Below the pieces are notes generated by a model. The model was given only the letters and a program-made list of their open reading frames with translations, was not told the DNA's origin and did not search any database. Source: Alphaproteobacteria bacterium (GTDB taxonomy: Bacteria; Pseudomonadota; Alphaproteobacteria; SMXP01). Taken from it: a stretch of DNA of 7,245 nt. The position numbers were made by a program, and so were the translations under genes. The DNA is taken from the NCBI GenBank assembly GCA_021774995.1, contig JAJFIM010000269.1:1-7245 (forward strand). Reading direction: 5' to 3'. Shown piece after piece: positions 1 through 6,351 of this stretch; positions within the stretch are counted from its first letter, which is position 1, and every line of letters starts with the position of its first letter.

Positions 1-131
1 AGGTAAATATTCCCTCTGATGAGGGCTTTAGTGGACGATTCGAAGTCGAATTCTTCGATCCGGTTGTTTTGAACGACCACAACCCGTGTTTCTTCCGGGT
101 GGGCCGCGTCTACGAGCATTTTTTTGTTCAT
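1..131 (-). CDS. rne: Ribonuclease E, N-terminal 43 codons (partial, runs off left edge)
   Basis: The minus-strand frame starting at 131 reads MNKKMLVDAAHPEETRVVVV, continues with an EEFDFES segment and reaches RGNIY at the window edge. This is the highly conserved start of the RNase E/G family, just before and into the S1 RNA-binding domain. RNase E is the endoribonuclease that initiates decay of most mRNAs, matures rRNA and tRNA, and scaffolds the degradosome at the inner membrane. The start is supported by a GGAGAA Shine-Dalgarno sequence at 136-141 and by the family's conserved N-terminus. The catalytic and scaffold regions lie outside the window. It is divergent from amiC, the usual arrangement in alphaproteobacteria. 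RNase E versus its shorter paralogue RNase G cannot be settled from 43 residues; the wording and neighbourhood favour RNase E. Confidence 0.94.
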   Translation of the reverse strand, partial: MNKKMLVDAAHPEETRVVVVQNNRIEEFDFESSTKALIRGNIY

Positions 132-135
132 GAAA

Positions 136-141
136 TTCTCC
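136..141 (-). promoter_or_regulatory. Shine-Dalgarno of rne
   Basis: On the minus strand GGAGAA lies four bases before the ATG at 129-131. It fixes the rne start and argues against reading through the overlapping minus-strand frame of about 101 codons that begins at 333. Confidence 0.75.
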
Positions 142-240
142 GATACGCATGCCGCTTTCGACTGCCCGGGCCACGAGGGGCGGTGTGGGCGTCAACAACT
201 GCGTTGCGTTCTTGTTTTTGAAAAGGCGGCGATGCGCGAA

Positions 241-279
241 ACCGTCTCTTTGGGATGATGCATCCCAAAGAGAGCCGGT
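241..279 (-). promoter_or_regulatory. Strong hairpin in the rne leader
   Basis: Bases 245-257 pair perfectly with 261-273 (13 bp) around a 3-nt loop. A further 4 bp (241-244 with 276-279) can form after a short bulge. On the minus strand it sits about 110-150 nt before the rne start, with no T-run after it, so it is not an intrinsic terminator for rne. A leader stem that could be a target for RNase E autoregulation is the best reading. On the plus strand only four T's follow, too few for a good terminator. Confidence 0.55.
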
Positions 280-399
280 TTTCCATTCCGAAACGGTCAA
301 ATCTTGTGTGTTTTCAGACTGAGTCAGCGTCATCGGCTGCGTGGTTTAAACTCTTGGTTTGTTTGCGTATTGGAGGGTTTATCGCTCCGTTGCGCAAAA

Positions 400-405
400 T
401 ATAAT
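400..405 (+). promoter_or_regulatory. Consensus TATAAT -10 box on the plus strand
   Basis: A perfect TATAAT occupies 400-405 and overlaps the rne extended -10 on the opposite strand, making a potential bidirectional promoter. The best -35 at suitable spacing (378-383, TTTATC) is weak. If used, transcription would start near 412 and run to the terminator-like hairpin ending at 683. Confidence 0.35.
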
Positions 406-409
406 ATCA
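401..409 (-). promoter_or_regulatory. Probable rne promoter (extended -10)
   Basis: The minus strand carries TGATATTAT, a TG-n extended -10 with five of six consensus bases in TATTAT. The -35 region 17 nt upstream is weak, as is common for extended -10 promoters. It is the best promoter-like element between the two divergent genes facing rne. The assignment is by motif only. Confidence 0.45.
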
Positions 410-467
410 TTCTGACGCCCCATTGGCGCCACTAGGGATCTCTTAAGTCAGTTTGGGAAACAGATCA

Positions 468-599
468 ATGCGCCGTACAGCGCCTGGAGTCCCTTTCCCC
501 TTTTGTGAAACGCCGATACTAAATTCGCGACGTTTTGCATATTCTTCCAGATCCGTCAGACGCCCCGAGGTCCTGATTACAGACTCACATGAGTCTTAA
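468..599 (+). CDS. Possible 43-residue small ORF, unrecognised
   Basis: An ATG at 468 opens a 43-codon frame ending in TAA at 597-599. It has a GGGA Shine-Dalgarno candidate at 455-458 (9 nt spacing), a TATAAT box about 60 nt upstream, and a terminator-like hairpin starting 28 nt downstream. The peptide is arginine- and proline-rich (starting MRRTAPGVPFPF) with one Cys and no membrane segment. I do not recognise it. The same DNA is also open for 50 codons on the other strand, so an open frame here is weak evidence. The locus may instead be a non-coding RNA, or chance. Confidence 0.22.
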   Translation: MRRTAPGVPFPFCETPILNSRRFAYSSRSVRRPEVLITDSHES

Positions 600-626
600 G
601 TCTTTGGAGCAAATGCCTTTTAGGAG

Positions 627-683
627 CGGATTCGGTAGGCCCATCATATGATGGAACACGCCTGAGCCACAATCCGTTTTTTT
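627..683 (+). terminator. Intrinsic terminator-like hairpin in the rne-amiC intergenic region
   Basis: CGGATT at 627-632 pairs with AATCCG at 671-676. Inside, AGGC (637-640) pairs with GCCT (660-663), and an apical stem CCATC/GATGG (641-645/650-654) is part of a perfect 14-bp palindrome at 641-654. Seven T's follow at 677-683. The shape and T-run fit a plus-strand rho-independent terminator. No recognised plus-strand gene lies upstream, so it implies an unannotated transcript beginning after about 400, or it shields amiC from stray transcription. Confidence 0.62.
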
Positions 684-898
684 AAAGTTCGGGCGCATTT
701 TTTCTGAAATCAACCTCCCGGCGCTCATTCAGAAGTATGCTGACCTAGAAAACTGCCCAAAACCCGCCAGAAACGGCTGAAAAAATAATTTTGGATTCTG
801 ACTTAAAATAAGTCATAGCCCATCGACACTAACGTTATATAAATATTTTCAAGTGACCTTGGTAAGGTCTCGGTAATCTTTACAAGCGCGTTTCTAGA
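684..898 (+). other. Upstream region of amiC
   Basis: No gene is visible here. The stretch becomes AT-rich toward amiC and holds two short perfect inverted repeats: GACTTA-aaa-TAAGTC at 800-814 and GACCTT-ggt-AAGGTC at 855-869. They flank an AT-rich TTATATAAAT at 835-844. A promoter for amiC should lie here because the hairpin at 627-683 would block transcription from further upstream. Confidence 0.5.
835..844 (+). promoter_or_regulatory. Candidate -10 region for amiC
   Basis: TTATATAAAT contains TATAAA at 838-843, about 55 nt before the amiC start. No good -35 is seen at 16-18 nt spacing, so this is tentative. The inverted repeats at 800-814 and 855-869 bracket it and could be operator sites. 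Confidence 0.25.
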
Positions 899-2155
899 AT
901 GAAGGGCAACGCAGCGGTGCGCATACAGGCTATTTTTCAGTGGAAACGCGTGCGTTTTAGGGGGCTGGCGCACCTTTTGGCGGCGGTGGCCTTGCTTTCA
1001 CTTCCTCAGATTTCCCATGCCGCCGCGCCCGCGGTGACCGTGAGCGACGCCAGGCTTGGAGTGCATCCGGCAAAAACCCGGTTTGTTGTCGATTTAACGG
1101 GGCAGGTGGCGTACCGGATTTTTTCGTTGAAAGACCCGTACCGTCTGGTGATTGACCTGCCTGAAGTCGCGTGGAAGATGCCTTTTGCGAGTGGGCGGCG
1201 CGCTGGAGGGGATGTCAGTTCCATTCGCTACAACCTTTTCAAACAGGGTACGTCGCGGATCGTTCTGGATCTGTCTAAGCCCATGGAGGTTGTCTCGTCC
1301 TTCATTCTTCCGCCGGGAAATACGGCAAAATATCGTCTGGTGATCGATTTACGCGCAACGGATGCAGCGCGCTTCAATGCCGCCGCCGGGTGGCCCATGG
1401 TTGCGCCCCCGCCAGTGGTTCCCCGCGCCAAAGAGCCCGTCGCGCCCGCTTTAGCGAAGAAAATCATCGTTATTGATCCGGGTCATGGCGGAAAAGATCC
1501 AGGCGCGCCATCAAAAAGCGGTGCGACGGAAAAGAGCATTGTTTTGACAATGGCCAAGCTGCTCAAAAAAGATCTAGAGAAAACGGGGGCCTATAAGGCT
1601 GTCTTGACGCGGGAGGGCGATACGGCCCTTCATCTGCGCGAGCGCATTGCCATTGCGCGCAAAAATAAAGCCGATCTCTTCATATCGCTTCACGCCGATA
1701 CGCTGCCGGGCAAGCGCTCCATTCGGGGAACGTCGTTTTACACTCTGTCGGAAAAGGCGTCTGACAAGGAGGCGGCGGCGCTGGCGCATAAAGAAAACCA
1801 GGCGGATGTTTTGCTCCGCGTCGATATGAGCGACAATACTGAGGAGGTCAATAATATCCTGATTGATCTGGCGATGCGGGAGACCAAAAACAGGTCAGTC
1901 CGATTTGCGGGCGTCCTGGTGTCTGAACTGGGGAAAACCACCAGATTGCTCAAAAATCCGCATAGATATGCCGGTTTTGCAGTTCTTAAAGCGCCTGACG
2001 TGCCTTCCGTACTGGTGGAACTGGGGTATTTGTCCAACCAAAGCGATGAAAAAAACTTGCGGTCTTCCTCCTGGCGTAAAAAAGTCTCCGGGTCGATCGT
2101 GCGCGCAATTGACGGATATTTCGATCCCGTGGCCATCAAAAAGGCCAGCCGATGA
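899..2155 (+). CDS. amiC: N-acetylmuramoyl-L-alanine amidase with AMIN domain (AmiC-like)
   Basis: This periplasmic zinc amidase removes the stem peptide from peptidoglycan glycan strands and in this family works in daughter-cell separation. Residues about 18-41 form a Sec-type signal peptide ending ISHA|A. Residues about 45-155 are a septum-targeting AMIN domain, followed by a Pro-rich linker (about 165-185). An Amidase_3 domain fills about 188-408. Zinc ligands are H196 (DPGHGG), E211 (GATEKS) and H265 (SLHAD); the catalytic Glu is E374 (VLVELGYLSN). The segment about 283-335 matches the regulatory insert that blocks the active site in AmiC/AmiB enzymes until an activator relieves it. The 418-residue length is normal. 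The ATG at 899 has no visible Shine-Dalgarno; the GTG at 950 has GGA five bases upstream and would give a tidy 24-residue signal peptide. It is followed 101 nt later by mrcA. Confidence 0.95.
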   Translation: MKGNAAVRIQAIFQWKRVRFRGLAHLLAAVALLSLPQISHAAAPAVTVSDARLGVHPAKTRFVVDLTGQVAYRIFSLKDPYRLVIDLPEVAWKMPFASGRRAGGDVSSIRYNLFKQGTSRIVLDLSKPMEVVSSFILPPGNTAKYRLVIDLRATDAARFNAAAGWPMVAPPPVVPRAKEPVAPALAKKIIVIDPGHGGKDPGAPSKSGATEKSIVLTMAKLLKKDLEKTGAYKAVLTREGDTALHLRERIAIARKNKADLFISLHADTLPGKRSIRGTSFYTLSEKASDKEAAALAHKENQADVLLRVDMSDNTEEVNNILIDLAMRETKNRSVRFAGVLVSELGKTTRLLKNPHRYAGFAVLKAPDVPSVLVELGYLSNQSDEKNLRSSSWRKKVSGSIVRAIDGYFDPVAIKKASR

Positions 2156-2256
2156 GCGCCGCCCGAAAAGTCATGCAAATGCCACAATCATTTGAGATGA
2201 GAGGCGGGGCCTGGAGACGGCCCATACGCGCACTATCTTGGGGCCGGGAATAAGCG

Positions 2257-5121
2257 ATGCGGGATGAAAACGAACCAGATGAAACGGGTGGGCCAGCCGT
2301 CCAAGAAACGCGCGCCAGCGACGAAAAGGCGCCGCCCGAAACGCCTGAATCGGTGACGCTCGCTGCCGGCGACACAGAAGATGAGATCGGCGAGGGTGAG
2401 ACTAATGAACAGGAGGCGCCCGACGAGAGCGCGCCCTTGAGTGCGGAGCCTGAAGAGCCTGAACCAGACCTGGAGCCGGAACCCGAAGACGAAGATATGC
2501 GGGAGACTGAAGACAAAGAACCGGAGGCGGAAGATGAACGCGTAAAACCGGTCATCATTCCGCGCCGTTCCGATCCCGGCGGCGCGATGCGCGCGCGCAT
2601 GGTTCCCGTCCGCGAAGACGATCCGAAAAAAGAACGGCGACGCCGGGGGGGAGGGCGCTTCTTTCAGGCTGTCGCCTGGCTGTTTGCCAGCGCGGCCATC
2701 GTTCTCATCGTTGCGATTGCGGCGCTGGCTGTGTTTTTAATCCAACTCAGTGACGAATTGCCAAGTTCGCGCGCCATGCAAAATTACGAACCTCCCATCA
2801 CCACCCGCATTTATTCGGGCGATGGCAGTCTGCTCGCGGAATTTGCGCGCGAAAGACGCCTGTTCGTGCCTATTAGCGATATACCGCCGCAAATTGTCCA
2901 AGCTTTTCTTGCAGCGGAAGACAAAAATTTCTACCAGCATAGCGGCATCGATTTGCGCGGCATAGCGAGGGCGGCTCTGGCTAACATTGATAATTTTCGC
3001 AACAACAGACGCCTCGAAGGCGCATCGACGATCACCCAGCAGGTGGCGCGTAATTTTTTGCTGACCAGTGAAGTATCCTTTGACCGCAAAATCAAAGAGG
3101 CGCTGATAGCGCTGCGTATAGAGCGCACCTTTTCCAAGGAGTATATTCTCGAGCTCTATCTCAATCAGATCTATCTCGGGTGGCGGTCTTACGGCATCGC
3201 ATCGGCGGCGTTGAACTATTTCGACAAGTCGCTGGAAGAACTCACATTAGCGGAAATGGCGTATCTCGCCGCTTTGCCCAAAGCGCCCAATAATTATCAT
3301 CCGACCAATAAAAAAGAAGCGGCCGTTACGCGCCGCAATTGGGTGCTGGACAGGATGGAAGTGAATGGTTTTATCTCCGCCGAGCAAGTCCGCGAAGCCA
3401 AACTCGAAGACCTCGTGACCCATGAGCGTCCCGTAGGCGCGCAATTTGTCGAGGCGGAATATTACGCCGAAGAAGTGCGCCGCCAGCTCTATGAAATGTA
3501 TGACGAAAAGGGACTCTATGAGGGCGGTTTGTCGGTGCGCACCACGCTCGACACGCGGATGCAAAAATGGGCGCGCGATTCGTTGCGTTTTGGACTGGTG
3601 GAATACGATCAACGCCATGGCTGGCGCGGGGCCTATGGGCATATAGACGATGTCTCGCCTGAAAATTGGCTTGACGCGCTGAACGCCGTCGATGCGCCTG
3701 GGGATCTGGATGAGTGGCGCTTGGCCGTCGTTCTGAGCGCGTCCGCTTCAGAAGCGAAACTCGGATTTAAAGACGCCTCTGAAGGCAGGCTGCCCCTCAG
3801 CAATATGACCTGGGCCCGTCCATGGATCAAAGGCGAGCAGGTTGGCGCCGTCCCCAGTTCCGTGCGTTCTGTTCTGAAAAAAGGCGATGTTGTCTTTGTC
3901 GAAGAAGTTTCGTCAGCGCCCGTTGAGGCGGAAGGGATTGCGAGCATTTCGGAAGGCTACGCCTTGCGCCAGATCCCTGAAGTGAACGGCGCCATCGTGG
4001 TGATGGACCCGCATACGGGCCGGGTTTTTTCCATGGTCGGCGGGTTTAGCTTTGAAGGCTCTGAATTTAACCGCGCCACGCAGGCCTATCGCCAACCAGG
4101 GTCTTCTTTCAAACCAATCGTTTATTCGGCCGCGTTGGATCATGGCTTCACGCCTTCCAGCATCATTCTGGACGGACCTCTGGTGGTTGATCAAGGACCT
4201 GGCCTGCCATTGTGGAAGCCCAAAAACTATTCAGATAAATTTTATGGAGAATCCACATTGCGCACTGGAATTGAACAATCGCGCAATTTGATGACGGCGC
4301 GCTTGGCGCTCGATATGGGCATGGCGCCCATTGCCGATTACGCCAGGCGATTTGGCGTGGTGGAAAATTTGGAGCAACAACCCGCGATGGCTCTGGGGGC
4401 GGCGGAGACGACTTTATACAAAATGCTGGCGGCGTATTCTATTTTCGTGAATGGCGGCAAGAAAGTAACGCCAACCCTTATAGACCGCATTCAGGATCGT
4501 TACGGCAAGACAATTTTGATTCATGACCAGCGCGTTTGCAAAGACTGCCTAGTCGATGAATGGAACAATCAACCCGAACCGCAACTGGCCGACGTGCGCG
4601 AGGAAGTTCTTGATCCGCGCACTGCGTATCAGATCGTCTCCATTATGGAAGGCGCCGTGCTTCGTGGAACCGGCCGCCGCATGCGCACCATTGGCAAACC
4701 TCTTGCCGGTAAGACAGGCACAACAAACGATTCCCGCGACGCCTGGTTCATCAGCTCTACGCCAGACCTTATTGCCGGGGCCTATGTCGGCTTTGACCAA
4801 CCGCGCTCGCTGGGGCCCAGAGAGACGGGTGGCCGCGTGGCTCTTCCAATCGTGAAAAAGTTTTTTGAATCGGCCCTGAAAGATGTCCCGGGTATCCCAT
4901 TTCGGATACCCAACGGCATTCGCTTGGTGCGCGTCAACGCAAAAACCGGTCTGTTGGCGGCGCGCGGCGATCGTAATGTAATTCTCGAGGCCTTTAAGCC
5001 GGGCACCGAACCCACCTCCTCGCAAGCATCAACGCGCATAACTATTGGCGCGGACGGCTTGCCGGTGCAATTACCCCAATCCAGTAATGATTTGAGCAGC
5101 GGAACAGGCGGTCTTTACTAG
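2257..5121 (+). CDS. mrcA: Bifunctional penicillin-binding protein 1A (glycosyltransferase/transpeptidase)
   Basis: This inner-membrane class A PBP polymerises lipid II into glycan strands and cross-links them. Residues 1-120 are an unusual acidic, disordered-looking cytoplasmic tail. A basic stop-transfer cluster (124-134) and one membrane helix (about 136-164) follow. The GT51 domain covers about 185-365, with EDKNFYQHSG (catalytic E221), EGASTITQQ and the membrane-proximal YLNQIYLG motif. An OB-like insert spans about 450-575. The transpeptidase has SSFK (S616, K619), SRN (675-677) and KTGT (819-822). A CxxC pair lies at 761/764, as in other alphaproteobacterial PBP1a proteins to my recollection. 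At 954 residues it is longer than most relatives because of the tail. The start is supported by GGGA seven bases upstream; ATG codons at residues 111 and 115 are alternatives. It is co-directional with amiC and prfB. Confidence 0.97.
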   Translation: MRDENEPDETGGPAVQETRASDEKAPPETPESVTLAAGDTEDEIGEGETNEQEAPDESAPLSAEPEEPEPDLEPEPEDEDMRETEDKEPEAEDERVKPVIIPRRSDPGGAMRARMVPVREDDPKKERRRRGGGRFFQAVAWLFASAAIVLIVAIAALAVFLIQLSDELPSSRAMQNYEPPITTRIYSGDGSLLAEFARERRLFVPISDIPPQIVQAFLAAEDKNFYQHSGIDLRGIARAALANIDNFRNNRRLEGASTITQQVARNFLLTSEVSFDRKIKEALIALRIERTFSKEYILELYLNQIYLGWRSYGIASAALNYFDKSLEELTLAEMAYLAALPKAPNNYHPTNKKEAAVTRRNWVLDRMEVNGFISAEQVREAKLEDLVTHERPVGAQFVEAEYYAEEVRRQLYEMYDEKGLYEGGLSVRTTLDTRMQKWARDSLRFGLVEYDQRHGWRGAYGHIDDVSPENWLDALNAVDAPGDLDEWRLAVVLSASASEAKLGFKDASEGRLPLSNMTWARPWIKGEQVGAVPSSVRSVLKKGDVVFVEEVSSAPVEAEGIASISEGYALRQIPEVNGAIVVMDPHTGRVFSMVGGFSFEGSEFNRATQAYRQPGSSFKPIVYSAALDHGFTPSSIILDGPLVVDQGPGLPLWKPKNYSDKFYGESTLRTGIEQSRNLMTARLALDMGMAPIADYARRFGVVENLEQQPAMALGAAETTLYKMLAAYSIFVNGGKKVTPTLIDRIQDRYGKTILIHDQRVCKDCLVDEWNNQPEPQLADVREEVLDPRTAYQIVSIMEGAVLRGTGRRMRTIGKPLAGKTGTTNDSRDAWFISSTPDLIAGAYVGFDQPRSLGPRETGGRVALPIVKKFFESALKDVPGIPFRIPNGIRLVRVNAKTGLLAARGDRNVILEAFKPGTEPTSSQASTRITIGADGLPVQLPQSSNDLSSGTGGLY

Positions 5122-5249
5122 GCGGTTGTTATTGTCCGCAGCAAGTTTAGGCTCTGGAATTTTCTTTTTCGCCGGATCTTTACCCGTGATCTCCGGCGCG
5201 TTAATGTCCCGCTTTCCTGACCATAACCGCTAATCTCATGTGAGAACAA
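5122..5249 (+). other. mrcA-prfB intergenic spacer with a hairpin
   Basis: This 128-nt gap contains CGCCGGA (5170-5176) pairing perfectly with TCCGGCG (5192-5198) across a 15-nt loop. No T-run follows, so it is not a standard terminator. It could be a leader structure of prfB or a stem stabilising an mrcA transcript end. I see no convincing promoter. Confidence 0.3.
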
Positions 5250-6351
5250 ATGAGTGCAGAAACAGATCAACTCTCAGCCGACATCGAGCAGTCTTTAGAA
5301 CTGCTGAGGAGGCATCTTTGACCCCGATCAAGCGCAAAAACGTCTGGATGAATTAAACCAAAAAGCTGAAGATCCGTCTCTGTGGAATGACGCCGCTGTC
5401 GCGCAAAAATTGATGCGTGAGCGCACCCAGCTTGATGACGCGCTGACAAGTTTTCAAGCCTTACAGGAAAATTACAGCGACACGAAAGAATTGGCCGAAC
5501 TTGCTGAAGCCGATACTGATGAAGAATTATTCGCTGAGGCTGTGCAAGCGTTGGAGGAAATGCGCGATCATGCGCGCAAGCTTGAGCTTGAAACGCTTCT
5601 TTCAGGTGAAACAGACGGCCTTGATACGTATCTTGATATTAACGCAGGGGCGGGGGGTACGGAAAGCCAGGATTGGGCCAACATGCTCCTGCGCATGTAT
5701 ATGCGCTGGGCGAACGCGCATAAAATGAAAGTCGAGTTGATTGAGGAGAGCCCGGGGGAAGAGGCTGGAATCAAATCGGCAACACTTCTCGTAAAAGGCC
5801 CGAATGCGCATGGGTGGCTCAAAACCGAGTCCGGCGTGCATCGCCTAGTGCGCATTTCGCCTTATGATTCCAATGCGAGGCGCCATACGAGTTTTGCAAG
5901 TGTGTGGGTCTACCCCAAAATTGACGATACGATCGATATCGATATTGCCGAAAAAGACGTCCGCACCGACACATACAGGGCGAGCGGGGCCGGGGGCCAA
6001 CACGTCAATACGACAGACAGCGCCGTCCGCCTCACGCACCTTCCCACCGGAATAGTGGCGCAATGTCAGAGCGGACGCTCACAGCATAAAAACAAGGCGA
6101 CGGCCTGGGATATGTTGCGGGCGAAGATTTACGAAGCTGAATTGAAGAAGCGCGAGGAAGAAGCGCAAGCCAACGCCGGAGAGAAAACCGCCATCGGCTG
6201 GGGGCATCAGATCCGCTCTTATGTCTTGCAGCCCTACCAGATGGTCAAAGACGCACGCACCCAGGTTGAGAGCAGCAATCCGGCAGCCGTGTTGGATGGA
6301 GAATTAGATCCGTTCCTCGCCGCCGCCCTCGCAGCGCGGGTTTCGGCTTAG
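5250..6351 (+). CDS. prfB: Peptide chain release factor 2, expressed by programmed +1 frameshift
   Basis: RF2 reads UGA and UAA and triggers hydrolysis of peptidyl-tRNA on the ribosome. The frame from ATG 5250 encodes 23 residues ending LLRRHL and meets TGA at 5319-5321. Skipping T5319 continues in the frame DPDQAQKRLDEL and on to TAG at 6349-6351, giving 366 residues, essentially the Escherichia coli length of 365. The product is join(5250..5318,5320..6351). The GGQ catalytic motif is at 248-250 in SGAGGQHVN, preceded by Ala at 244, the position that is Thr in E. coli K-12 but Ala in most bacteria. The stop-codon recognition tripeptide is SPY (203-205) rather than SPF. A TGA at 5241-5243 rules out an earlier in-frame start; the ribosome-binding site is weak. 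Calling the gene from the ATG at 5410 would drop 53 conserved residues. Confidence 0.97.
5307..5322 (+). promoter_or_regulatory. prfB autoregulatory +1 frameshift site
   Basis: AGGAGG (5307-5312), three nt (CAT), CTT (5316-5318), TGA (5319-5321) and a following C match every element of the classical RF2 recoding site. These are an internal Shine-Dalgarno exactly three bases before the slippery CTT codon, an in-frame UGA, and the poor UGA-C termination context. When RF2 is scarce the ribosome pauses at UGA, tRNA-Leu slips +1 and full-length RF2 is made; when RF2 is abundant a 23-residue peptide is released. Here the internal AGGAGG is a perfect Shine-Dalgarno core, compared with AGGGGG in E. 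coli. Confidence 0.95.

Larger units (their letters stand above)
132..394 (-). other. Probable long 5' leader of rne
   Basis: If the extended -10 element at 401-409 drives rne, transcription would begin near 394 and give an untranslated leader of about 260 nt. Long structured leaders are known for enterobacterial rne, where they mediate feedback control by RNase E cleavage. The visible structure here is the 13-bp hairpin at 245-273. I see no convincing gene in this stretch: the overlapping 101-codon frame on the same strand has no family resemblance and runs out of frame into rne. Leader function is inferred from position, not shown. Confidence 0.45.

Noticed and set aside
28..333. 101-codon minus-strand frame overlapping the rne start
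   Set aside because: It is out of frame with rne, has no family resemblance, and its end overlaps the conserved rne N-terminus, which has its own good Shine-Dalgarno. More likely untranslated leader.
452..683. A known housekeeping RNA (6S, SRP, RNase P, tmRNA)
   Set aside because: None of the conserved sequence signatures of these RNAs could be found on either strand, although the hairpin at 627-676 contains CCTGAGCC, a string also found in E. coli 6S RNA. Eight bases are not sufficient.
131..898. Excess of GANTC (CcrM) sites in the intergenic region
   Set aside because: I counted six where about three are expected by chance in this length; not enough to call a cluster.
1738..2187. 149-codon minus-strand frame
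   Set aside because: Antisense of the amidase catalytic domain, which is clearly coding on the plus strand.
2207..2223. GGGCC/GGCCC hairpin before mrcA
   Set aside because: Only five GC pairs, no T-run and no link to the start; common by chance in this composition.
2136..2600. 154-codon minus-strand Ser/Gly-rich frame
   Set aside because: It is the antisense of the Glu/Asp/Pro-rich tail of PBP1a; the repetitive Ser content is a by-product of GAG/GAA-type codons on the other strand.
4549..5025. 158-codon minus-strand frame
   Set aside because: Antisense of the PBP1a transpeptidase domain, whose KTGT motif and continuous homology are on the plus strand.
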